6,223 nt of DNA from Planctomycetota bacterium (GCA_013151585.1 JAADHY010000163.1:1-6223); one strand, 5' to 3'. Shown: positions 1 to 6,089, counted from the first letter of the stretch. A program made the numbers and translations. The notes: a model not told the origin generated them from the letters alone.

Positions 1-628
1 TTGGAAAATCGAAGTCCTTTGCGGCCAAGATTTTCCGAGAGGGTTCGCTTTTCTTACAAGACCAAAACGAGGTTTTCGGATAAGCTCTTAGGAAAGGCGC
101 TGCGGCTTGACCACGAGAATTGGGGTCTCGACGCGGGCGAGGTTTCCGCAGACAAGGCTCGCCAGTTGTGCCCCGGCGGTTTTCGCCGCGGCTGAAGAAA
201 GAGTTTTGCATTGCCGCGCGAGTGGCTCAATAGGTGGGCAAGGCGGAGCGGTCGATCCGGTGGACTCCATCACCTGTCGTCGTTGCCTCCGGACCAGTGG
301 CCGGCGTGCCGATTGCGGGGCAACGTGGAAGGGGCCAGCTAATATCAGACATCTCGCGGCGGTTTGCCTTGGAGTCGACGGTCGCGGCAGTCGTCACAGT
401 GCTGTGCGATTCATTAAACCTATGATTAGTTGCGACATCGCAGGCACGCCAACCTGGGTGTGTGTATCTGCCGGCGCACTGGTCGGCAGGTCTTTTGGCG
501 AGATTGCGGGAGACGCAGGGAGGTTCTTGGGGAATCGCCCTGGCGCTCTCGATTCCAATCGGCGAGAGTGTTGTGGCTGTTTCGCCGCGGGGGGACACCG
601 GCGGCGCTCAGGAAGTGCCACCATTTGA
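1..628. other. Region upstream of gatC with no recognisable gene
   Basis: I see no convincing gene here. Several open frames overlap (for example + strand 107-628 and 234-425, - strand 227-598), but their translations are rich in Arg, Cys, Gly and Pro, show no family motif, and lack a ribosome binding site in front of a start. Simultaneous openness in opposing frames is what GC-rich non-coding DNA produces. The first 95 bases are visibly richer in A and T. They contain an inverted repeat of GGAAAATC (3-10) and GATTTTCC (29-36), and a small AAAAC/GTTTT hairpin (64-76). An AT-rich patch at 408-430 includes a TATGAT hexamer (421-426) that resembles a -10 box but has no matching -35. I found no tRNA, RNase P, tmRNA or SRP RNA signature. 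It may hold the gat promoter and the 3' end of an upstream gene. Confidence 0.5.
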
Positions 629-674
629 CGGATTCTCCCATCCGAGAATCCGCTTCGGGCCGCCTGGGGCGAAG
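629..674 (+). promoter_or_regulatory. Tandem hairpins in the gatC leader
   Basis: CGGATTCTC (629-637) and GAGAATCCG (644-652) form a perfect 9-base-pair stem around a 6-base loop, CCATCC. A second, weaker stem follows at once: CTTCG (653-657) with CGAAG (670-674). No T-tract follows either stem, so this is not a classical intrinsic terminator. The pair ends 11 bases before the GGAGAG ribosome binding site at 686-691, which places it in the 5' leader of gatC or at its promoter. It could be an operator, a leader structure or chance. The inverted repeats are directly visible; any role is inference. Confidence 0.4.
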
Positions 675-695
675 AACGACCGAACGGAGAGACTC

Positions 696-995
696 ATGGA
701 AAAAACGCTGACGCGCGAAGAAGTCGAGAAGGTCGCCGTGTTGGCTCGATTGAAGTTGAGTGACACGGAGCTCGATAGGTTCACGGCCCAGTTGGGCAAA
801 GTCTTGGAATATGTGGCCATTCTCAACGAAGTGAATACGGATGACGTGGAACCCATGGCACATGCCGTGGAGATGAAGAACGTTTTTCGCGACGACGTGC
901 CCACGCCGTCGCTGTCCAGGGAACAGGCCTTGGCCAACGCCCCCAAAACGGACGGTAAGTTCTTCTTGGTTCCTCAAATCCTGGAAGAGGTGTGA
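696..995 (+). CDS. gatC: Asp/Glu-tRNA(Asn/Gln) amidotransferase subunit C
   Basis: This 99-residue protein is the small subunit of the GatCAB amidotransferase, which converts Glu-tRNA(Gln) and/or Asp-tRNA(Asn) to the correct amide form in the cytoplasm. In known structures GatC has no catalytic site: it wraps as a belt around the GatA-GatB interface. The length matches the family (about 95-100). The N-terminus has the typical helical opening LTREEVEKVAVLARLKLSD, followed by a helix containing LGKVLEYVAILNEVNTDDVEP and the conserved stretch around MKNVFRDD (residues 59-66). The C-terminus, KFFLVPQILEE, also fits the family. ATG at 696 is preceded by GGAGAG at 686-691 with suitable spacing, and it gives exactly the family N-terminus. 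The frame stays open upstream to 426, but the extra translation is not GatC-like. It is followed by gatA after 76 bases, presumably in one operon. Confidence 0.95.
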   Translation: MEKTLTREEVEKVAVLARLKLSDTELDRFTAQLGKVLEYVAILNEVNTDDVEPMAHAVEMKNVFRDDVPTPSLSREQALANAPKTDGKFFLVPQILEEV

Positions 996-1010
996 TCGAT
1001 TGCGAGTGCG

Positions 1011-1056
1011 GGTTCGCTTCGCCAGGGGCAGCCGCCTCCAAAGCCGGAAGTGAACC
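1011..1056 (+). promoter_or_regulatory. Inverted repeat between gatC and gatA
   Basis: GGTTCGCTTC (1011-1020) can pair with GAAGTGAACC (1047-1056) over ten positions, nine Watson-Crick and one G-U. The loop of 26 bases contains AGG/CCT pairs that could stack further. The structure fills most of the 76-base gap and ends 15 bases before the gatA ATG at 1072. No T-tract follows, so it is unlikely to terminate transcription. It could affect RNA stability or the ratio of GatC to GatA. The pairing is seen in the sequence; the function is inferred. Confidence 0.35.
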
Positions 1057-1071
1057 GCGGCAACCGGAAAG

Positions 1072-2568
1072 ATGGGAACTCCGATGGAGATTACTCAGGC
1101 AACGGCCGCCGAGCTGCTCCGAGCAATGGAGCAGAACGAGTTGAGCTGCGTTGAGGTGACGCAAGCCTTCTTGGACGCCATTCAGACCCGGGACGTGGCC
1201 GTGCAAGCGTTTTTGCACGTCGATCCCGAAAGAGCCCTTCAGCAAGCGGAGGCCGTCGACCAGAAACGACGAAACGGTCAGTCGTTGGGCCGATTGGGCG
1301 GTTTGCCCGTGGCGGTGAAAGACGTCCTTTGCACCCAGGGGCAACCGACGACATGTGCCAGCCGCATGTTGCAAAACTTCGTGCCGCCTTATGATGCTCA
1401 CGTCATCGAACGCTTGAAGGCCGAAGATGCCGTGCTCCTCGGGAAAACCAACATGGACGAGTTCGCGATGGGCTCGTCGACCGAGAATTCCGCGTTTCAA
1501 AAAACACGAAATCCGTGGAATCTGGAGCACGCTCCCGGCGGTTCCAGCGGGGGATCAGCCGCGGCCGTGGCGGCCGGGATGGCCCCCATCGCGGTGGGAA
1601 GCGACACCGGCGGCTCAATCCGCCAGCCGGCGTCCTTTTGTGGCGTCGTGGGGATGAAGCCGACGTACGGCCGCGTGTCGCGGTACGGGCTGGTGGCTTA
1701 CGCCAGCTCGTTGGACCAGATCGGCCCGTTCGCCAACGACGTCCACGGAGCGGCTTTGCTGATGGAAGTCCTAGCGGGTTACGACAGCCGTGACTCGACC
1801 TGCGCTGACCGGCCGGTCCCTCGCTATACCGAGCGTCTTGACCAACCTTTGGACGGTCTGCGCATCGGGATCGTCGAGGAACACTTCACCGAAGGCCTCG
1901 ACGCTGAAGTCGAATCAGCCGTACAAGACGCACTGAAGATCTATGAGAGCCTCGGGGCGCGAATCGAAAAAGTGCGGTTGCCCCATTCCCGCTACGCCGT
2001 GGCCACGTACTACCTGATCGCTCCGTCGGAAGCTTCCAGCAATCTGGCCCGGTACGACGGCGTGCACTACGGCTTTCGGGCTCAGCAGTTTTCGAACATG
2101 GTTGACATGTATTCGACCACGCGGGGCGAAGGATTCGGCGCAGAAGTGAAGCGCCGGATCATGCTGGGGACTTATGCGCTGTCCGCCGGCTATTACGACG
2201 CCTACTACTTGAAGGCGCTGAAGGTCCTGCGGCTCATCCGACGCGACTTTGATGAGGCTTTCGCGAAGGTGGATGTCATCGCCGGGCCGGTTTCGCCGAC
2301 GCCCGCTTTCCGGATCGGTGAGTTGGTCGATGATCCGCTGGCGATGTATTTGTCGGACATTTACACGATCAGCGCGAATCTGGCGGGCATCCCCGGAATA
2401 TCGATTCCGGCCGGCCTGAGCCGTGAGGGGCTGCCTATCGGCTTGCAGCTCATGGCACCACCATTCGAAGAAGAACGCCTTCTGCGTGCCGCGCGGATGT
2501 TTGAACGGGAAACCGATTGGCATCGGCGACGGCCCAAGCTGATGCTGACGCCGCAAGCGGGGGAATAA
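1072..2568 (+). CDS. gatA: Asp/Glu-tRNA(Asn/Gln) amidotransferase subunit A (glutaminase)
   Basis: This 498-residue protein is the amidase-signature subunit of GatCAB. It hydrolyses glutamine (or asparagine) and sends the ammonia through a channel to GatB. The Ser-cisSer-Lys triad is intact: Lys83 in LPVAVKD, cis-Ser158 in APGGSSGGSAAAVAAG, and nucleophile Ser182 in SDTGGSIRQPA. The spacings (75 and 24 residues) equal those of characterised GatA enzymes. The block GVVGMKPTYGRVSRYGLVAYASS (two parts, from residue 191) and LDQIGPF are typical of true GatA rather than general amidases. The C-terminal ANLAGIPGISIPAG and LPIGLQLMAPPFEE are also family blocks. Length is close to the usual 480-495. 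Two starts are possible: ATG 1072 (CCGGAAAG just upstream) or ATG 1084 (GGGA seven bases upstream), the latter removing four residues (MGTP). No frame damage is seen. It sits between gatC and gatB, in the usual order. Confidence 0.96.
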   Translation: MGTPMEITQATAAELLRAMEQNELSCVEVTQAFLDAIQTRDVAVQAFLHVDPERALQQAEAVDQKRRNGQSLGRLGGLPVAVKDVLCTQGQPTTCASRMLQNFVPPYDAHVIERLKAEDAVLLGKTNMDEFAMGSSTENSAFQKTRNPWNLEHAPGGSSGGSAAAVAAGMAPIAVGSDTGGSIRQPASFCGVVGMKPTYGRVSRYGLVAYASSLDQIGPFANDVHGAALLMEVLAGYDSRDSTCADRPVPRYTERLDQPLDGLRIGIVEEHFTEGLDAEVESAVQDALKIYESLGARIEKVRLPHSRYAVATYYLIAPSEASSNLARYDGVHYGFRAQQFSNMVDMYSTTRGEGFGAEVKRRIMLGTYALSAGYYDAYYLKALKVLRLIRRDFDEAFAKVDVIAGPVSPTPAFRIGELVDDPLAMYLSDIYTISANLAGIPGISIPAGLSREGLPIGLQLMAPPFEEERLLRAARMFERETDWHRRRPKLMLTPQAGE

Positions 2569-2636
2569 GGTCAAGTCAAGACTCGGCTTTTCGCGGCCCG
2601 CAACGAAGTGAACCGGACAACACAAGGACGCTCAAA

Positions 2637-2661
2637 CGCGACGTTGGCCAAACGCGTCGCG
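2637..2661 (+). promoter_or_regulatory. Inverted repeat just before the preferred gatB start
   Basis: CGCGACG (2637-2643) and CGTCGCG (2655-2661) form a perfect 7-base-pair stem with an 11-base loop that itself begins with the palindrome TTGGCCAA. It ends 15 bases before the preferred gatB ATG at 2677, where no clear Shine-Dalgarno sequence is present. If translation starts at the upstream GTG (2608), the repeat would instead lie inside the coding region. The repeat is visible directly. A role in gatB translation is speculative, and GC-rich DNA makes such short stems fairly common. Confidence 0.3.
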
Positions 2662-2676
2662 CAACGGGTTGAACCA

Positions 2677-4197
2677 ATGGCGACAGACACAACCAAGGAT
2701 TACACCGTCGTTATCGGACTTGAAGTCCACGTGCAATTGCTGACGAAGACGAAAGTCTTTTGCGGTTGCGTGAATCTGTTCAATCCTGAGAATCCCAACG
2801 TGCAGACTTGCCCTGTCTGTTTGGGAATGCCCGGCGTGCTGCCAGTGATGAACCGCGAAGCGTTCCGCTTGGCGCTGAAGACCGCACTGGCTCTGAACTG
2901 CCGAATCGCCCGATTTACCAAGTGGGACCGAAAGCAGTACTACTATCCCGACCTACCGAAGAACTATCAGATCAGTCAGTACGATTTGCCTTTCAGCCAC
3001 GACGGGTGGCTGGAGGTCGCTTCAGATGAAGAGTTTTCCGAAAAGCGGCGGATCGGCATCATCCGAGTCCACTTGGAGGAAGACGCCGGCAAGAATCTGC
3101 ATGACGAGACCGGCCGTGGGACCGACAGTCGAGTCGATCTGAATCGGGCCGGCACACCGCTGCTCGAGATCGTCTCGAAGCCGGACATCCGCTCGCCAGC
3201 CGAAGCAAGACGATATCTGGAAGAACTGAAGCTGCTTCTGACATATTTGGGCGTTTCGGATTGCAACATGCAGGAGGGCAGCCTGCGCTGTGACGCGAAT
3301 ATCAACCTACACCTGCAGGAGGGCGACGAGACGATTGCCACGCCAATCGTGGAAGTGAAGAACCTGAACAGCTTTCGCGCAGTTGAATTGGCCCTCCAGT
3401 ACGAGGTCGGACGACAACTGGACGAGTTCCGCAGTACAGGTCATCGGCTCGGAGACGTCCCCAAGCAAACACGCGGGTGGGACGAGAAACGCGAGATCAC
3501 TTTCGGCCAGCGAGGCAAAGAGGAGGCCTCCGACTACCGCTATTTCCCCGATCCTGACCTGGTCCCGGTGACGGTCAGCGACAAATTGCTGGAGGAAATC
3601 CGCGGGGAATTGTGCGAACTGCCGGCCGCTCGACGGGAACGGTTCCGACAGCAGTATGGGTTGTCGCAGTACGACGCTTCGGTCATCATCGATCAGGGCC
3701 GGCGTTTCGCTGACTATTTTGAGCGAGTCGCTCAAGAGTGCGAGGACGGCAAGCAGGCGGCCAATTGGGTCACTCAGGACGTGCTCCGCGAGATGAACCA
3801 GCGTAAGGTCGACATTGACAAGTTTCCGATCAGCGCAGACGACTTGGCCTTCCTGCTGAAGAAGATCAGCGCCAGAGAGTTGACGACCAAGAGCGCGCGG
3901 GATGTGTTTGCAGAACTGCTGGCCGGTGCCGATTCGGGCACACCTCCGTCAGCAGGGCGGATCGATCAAATCATCAATGAGCGGGGTTTGGCTCTGGTTT
4001 CCGACGCCGGCCAGTTGGAAGGAGTCATCACCGCGGTCATTGCCCGGAACGAAAAGGCAGCCAACGACTTTCGCAACGGAAAACAGGCAGCCATCGGCCG
4101 GCTGATCGGCGAAGTGATGCGAGAAGTGAAAGGAGCTGACCCCAAACTGGTCCGACAAATGTTGATCGAAAAGATTGTGGGAAGCGAGGAAGCTTGA
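2677..4197 (+). CDS. gatB: Asp/Glu-tRNA(Asn/Gln) amidotransferase subunit B
   Basis: This 506-residue protein binds and activates the misacylated tRNA: it phosphorylates the side-chain carboxyl with ATP and transfers ammonia delivered from GatA. Family blocks appear in order: VVIGLEVHVQL (residues 11-21), KVFCGC and CPVCLGMPGVLPVMN (26-59), KWDRKQYYYPDLPKNYQIS (82-100), HLEEDAGKNLHD (132-143), VDLNRAGTPLLEIVSKPDIR (153-172), GSLRCDANINL (201-211), VEVKNLNSFRAVE (226-238) and DYRYFPDPDLVPV (286-298). Cys29, Cys31, Cys45 and Cys48 form the CxC...CxxC set that binds zinc in some GatB proteins and is missing in others such as that of Staphylococcus aureus. The helical middle and the YqeY-like tRNA-binding tail (to about residue 505, ending LVRQMLIEKIVG) are complete. 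The frame also opens at GTG 2608, adding 23 Arg-rich residues. I prefer ATG 2677 because the family starts a few residues before the VIGLEVH block. Neither start has a good ribosome binding site. Confidence 0.95.
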   Translation: MATDTTKDYTVVIGLEVHVQLLTKTKVFCGCVNLFNPENPNVQTCPVCLGMPGVLPVMNREAFRLALKTALALNCRIARFTKWDRKQYYYPDLPKNYQISQYDLPFSHDGWLEVASDEEFSEKRRIGIIRVHLEEDAGKNLHDETGRGTDSRVDLNRAGTPLLEIVSKPDIRSPAEARRYLEELKLLLTYLGVSDCNMQEGSLRCDANINLHLQEGDETIATPIVEVKNLNSFRAVELALQYEVGRQLDEFRSTGHRLGDVPKQTRGWDEKREITFGQRGKEEASDYRYFPDPDLVPVTVSDKLLEEIRGELCELPAARRERFRQQYGLSQYDASVIIDQGRRFADYFERVAQECEDGKQAANWVTQDVLREMNQRKVDIDKFPISADDLAFLLKKISARELTTKSARDVFAELLAGADSGTPPSAGRIDQIINERGLALVSDAGQLEGVITAVIARNEKAANDFRNGKQAAIGRLIGEVMREVKGADPKLVRQMLIEKIVGSEEA

Positions 4198-4228
4198 ACG
4201 GTGCGGCTGCGGGCGCCGGCCACAACGG

Positions 4229-4245
4229 CGCGAACATTGTTCGCG
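4229..4245. promoter_or_regulatory. Perfect 17-base palindrome, candidate operator
   Basis: CGCGAACATTGTTCGCG is a perfect inverted repeat: 8-base arms CGCGAACA and TGTTCGCG around a single central T (4237). A further CGAAC at 4250-4254 gives three alternating half-sites, CGAAC, GTTCG and CGAAC. It lies in the gap between gatB and the PLP gene, about 65 bases before the ATG at 4310. Downstream, TAAAAT at 4282-4287 is a 5-of-6 match to a -10 box, though no clear -35 is seen at the right spacing. As RNA it could form a 7-pair stem with an ATT loop, but no T-tract follows, so terminator use is unlikely. The half-sites resemble Gram-positive LexA boxes (CGAAC-N4-GTTCG), but the spacer is 3 rather than 4 bases. 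Confidence 0.45.
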
Positions 4246-4309
4246 ATTTCGAACGAGTGAGAGTCTGCAACCACCATCCCATAAAATGCAGTAGCGGACG
4301 TTGAACAAC

Positions 4310-4777
4310 ATGGAGTGGAACTTCTCGCAATCCTGGTGGACGGCCGAAGATATTGGCAAACCAATTCCAGACTCGGAGCACGCGCTGTCCGTCTGCCTGC
4401 CTCTTTGGCGTCACAACATCGGTTATGAGGAATCTGATCCGGAAGTCCTCAACAGGATGCAGGCCGGCTATCAGCGTTTTTTTCTGAACCGGATCGTGCG
4501 GCGGCTGTTTGCGGATGCTGAACGCCGCTTCGCTCGGCCGGGCCAGTCGTGTTACGTCTTTCCGTCCGAGCGTGTCGCCCAACGCTGCACCGAATTCCTT
4601 CGTCGTCAGTCGCCGGTACTTTGGAAGAGATTTCCGTTCACGATCTCGGCAACCGAGACTTGCACGCGGTGTGTTTCCCGGAATCGGCCCGAGAACAGGT
4701 CGAGGCCTATTGGCGGCATACCGGCGAGATCGTTTCCTCCCGACTGGCTCAGGTCGTTTTGGGAGAAGCCGCTGTGA
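4310..4777 (+). pseudogene. N-terminal part of frameshifted cystathionine gamma-synthase-like gene
   Basis: This reading frame carries the start of the PLP enzyme whose remainder is in another frame (see the next entry). From ATG 4310 it reads MEWNFSQSWWTAEDIGKPIP, then DSEHALSVCLPLWRHNIGYE, then MQAGYQRFFLN and a VFPSERVAQRCTEFLRRQ segment ending near 4609. The pattern 'HA-SV-LP-W---GYEE ... GYPRFF ... VA-RC--F' is how fungal-type cystathionine gamma-synthases (Str2/metB-like) begin, as I recall the family. After about 4610 the frame stops making sense (Trp-, Arg- and Pro-rich) and runs to a TGA at 4775-4777. The other frame takes up the family sequence at about 4609-4640. A short GCGGA at 4294-4298 is the only ribosome-binding-like sequence. 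TTG 4301 is an alternative start nine bases earlier. The first base of the real loss of homology cannot be fixed by eye. Confidence 0.7.
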
Positions 4778-5826
4778 CAGACAGCACAGCGGACGCCAAG
4801 TCGACCATCCGCCGCCGCGTCGCAGAATGGACCGGAAGCCGGGCCGAAGATGTGTTTCTCCTCCCGACCGGCATGGCCGCCATTTTCCTGGCCTATCGGC
4901 TTTTCCAGAATCGGTGTCTGGAGCGTCGCAGCGTGCAGTTCGGTTTTCCTTACGTCGACACATTGAAAATCCAGCAGCGTTTCTCCCGCTTGAATGCTTC
5001 TGCGGGCGAACCCGTTCTTTTCTATCCGATCGGAGATGAGCGGGAACTGACGGAATTGACCGAACGGCTGGCGACAGAAAATGTCCTTGGCATTTTTTGT
5101 GAAATCCCCAGCAATCCTCTTTTGCGAAGCCCGGACATCCAAGCGCTACGCGAACTGACGCAACAGCGTCGGGTTCCGCTTTTGATCGACGATACACTCG
5201 GCGCGATCACCAACCTCAGGATGTTGCCGCTGGCCGACGTCCTGGTCACCAGCCTGACGAAGTACTTCTCCGGTGTGGGCGACGTCATGGGTGGTGCGCT
5301 GATTCTGAACACGAGCAGCCCGTTCTATTCCGAGCTTCGGGAGATCCTGGCAACCGAGTTCGAAGACCTGCTGTTTGACGCCGACGCCCTTGTTCTGGAA
5401 CGTAATAGCCGCGACTGTCCCGAGCGGATGCAACGGATCAACCACAATGCCGAAACGTTGGCGGAGTTCTTGGCTGACCATCCGGCAGTCTCGCGTGTGT
5501 ACTATCCGAAGTATGAAACCGTAGAGAACTACCATGCCTTTCGACTGCCCGGCGCGGGTTACGGCGGCCTGCTCTCTTTCGAAGTCATCGATCCGGCCAC
5601 CAATGCCCCAGCCGTTTTCGACGCCCTGCGGGTTGCCAAAGGACCAAACCTCGGTACGAACTACACACTCAGTTGCCCTTACACCATTTTGGCCCATTAT
5701 CAGGAACTGGAATTCGTCGAACGCTGCGGGGTGTCGCGTTACTTGATCCGCGTTTCCGTCGGCATGGAGCCAACCGAAGAGATCGTCAGCCGCTTCGCGG
5801 AAGCGCTGGACCACGCCCAGACTTGA
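4549..5826 (+). CDS. Cystathionine gamma-synthase-like PLP enzyme, main catalytic part (frameshifted)
   Basis: This frame encodes nearly all of the PLP-binding region of a Cys/Met-metabolism enzyme (fold type I), which would join an activated homoserine with cysteine or another thiol in methionine synthesis. The open frame begins at GTG 4549, but the first 20 or so residues are out-of-frame noise; real homology starts near 4609-4640. Motifs in order: YWRHTGEIVSSRLAQ, LLPTGMAAIFLAYRLF, FPYVDTLKIQQRF, EIPSNPLLRSPD, LLIDDTLGAI with the PLP-nitrogen Asp at 5188-5190, VTSLTKYFSGVGDVMGGALI with the Schiff-base Lys at 5260-5262, GTNYTLSCPYTILAHY, and the terminal GVSRYLIRVSVGMEP. SLTK-FSG--NVMGG is characteristic of the fungal Str2 type rather than E. 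coli MetB. Joined to the upstream frame, the protein would be about 505 residues. Alternatives are O-acetylhomoserine sulfhydrylase or a gamma-lyase. The family is sure, the exact reaction is not. Confidence 0.85.
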   Translation: MLRLSVRACRPTLHRIPSSSVAGTLEEISVHDLGNRDLHAVCFPESAREQVEAYWRHTGEIVSSRLAQVVLGEAAVTDSTADAKSTIRRRVAEWTGSRAEDVFLLPTGMAAIFLAYRLFQNRCLERRSVQFGFPYVDTLKIQQRFSRLNASAGEPVLFYPIGDERELTELTERLATENVLGIFCEIPSNPLLRSPDIQALRELTQQRRVPLLIDDTLGAITNLRMLPLADVLVTSLTKYFSGVGDVMGGALILNTSSPFYSELREILATEFEDLLFDADALVLERNSRDCPERMQRINHNAETLAEFLADHPAVSRVYYPKYETVENYHAFRLPGAGYGGLLSFEVIDPATNAPAVFDALRVAKGPNLGTNYTLSCPYTILAHYQELEFVERCGVSRYLIRVSVGMEPTEEIVSRFAEALDHAQT

Positions 5827-6089
5827 CAAAAAAGTCCCTCGAATTGCAGTCATCTCGCTGACAGCCGAGCGGCTTTGCCACGAGCCCAACCGAGGGGAAG
5901 CGTGCTCCGCACGAAACCGAGGATGCAGCGGGCAGGATGTCGTCCTCCGGGCGAAAAAACGTGATGTCAACACGCCGCGTTTGTGCCTGCGCCGGCTGGT
6001 GGCCAGCTTGCCTTTCTTCCCCAACCCACGCTGAGACGGTGGCCGGGTGTCGGAGCCGAGCATCCTCGTTTGCCTGTCTCTGGCGGCCG
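5827..6089. other. Convergent intergenic region without a gene
   Basis: This gap lies between the PLP gene on the + strand and a membrane-protein gene on the - strand. Open frames cross it on both strands, but none has a recognisable motif or ribosome binding site. It contains several small inverted repeats: AGCC/GGCT (5863-5874), CGTGC/GCACG (5901-5913) and GCTGG/CCAGC (5995-6007). CCCTCG (5836-5841) can also pair at a distance with CGAGGG (5891-5896), and read on the - strand that stem is followed by a run of six T (5828-5833). A transcription stop for both genes is expected here, but I see no strong bidirectional terminator. Confidence 0.5.
5954..5974 (-). terminator. Weak candidate intrinsic terminator for the membrane-protein gene
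   Basis: Read on the - strand, CGTG (5974-5971) and CACG (5963-5960) form a 4-base-pair stem with a 7-base loop, followed directly by six T (5959-5954). The order is right for stopping transcription of the membrane-protein gene, whose stop codon is about 115 bases upstream. The stem is too short for confidence. On the + strand the same bases have no T-tract after the stem. Confidence 0.25.

Noticed and set aside
3..36. GGAAAATC/GATTTTCC inverted repeat as an intrinsic terminator
   Set aside because: The loop is 18 bases, the stem is AT-rich, and no T-tract follows. It is noted in the region description only.
1..195. Open frame from the left edge, 64 codons, possibly the tail of an upstream gene
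   Set aside because: No family motif is visible. Two other frames also end within the first 92 bases (stops near 83 and 92), so the true tail, if any, cannot be chosen.
421..426. TATGAT as a -10 box for the gat operon
   Set aside because: No acceptable -35 hexamer lies 16-18 bases upstream and there is no TG extension, so support is too thin to annotate a promoter.
625..630. TTGACG as a -35 box for gatC
   Set aside because: No -10-like hexamer is found at 16-18 bases. The nearest candidate (GAGAAT, 644-649) is only 13 bases away and belongs to the hairpin.
426..977. Long - strand open frame overlapping gatC
   Set aside because: It is the antisense shadow of gatC and its leader, with no recognisable protein features.
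4229..4245. Palindrome as the gatB transcription terminator
   Set aside because: It would leave a 3-base loop and a 7-pair stem, but ATTTCG follows instead of a run of T; an operator is more likely.
4595..4640. Programmed -1 ribosomal frameshifting in the PLP gene
   Set aside because: No slippery heptamer is present in the interval required by homology, and this enzyme family is not known for frameshifting.
4037..5197. 386-codon - strand open frame across the end of gatB and the PLP gene
   Set aside because: It is antisense to two well-supported + strand genes. Its translation is Arg- and Pro-rich without motifs, as expected for a shadow frame.
5146..6063. 305-codon - strand open frame
   Set aside because: Most of it is antisense to the PLP gene. 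The unique part (5827-6063) shows no conserved protein features.
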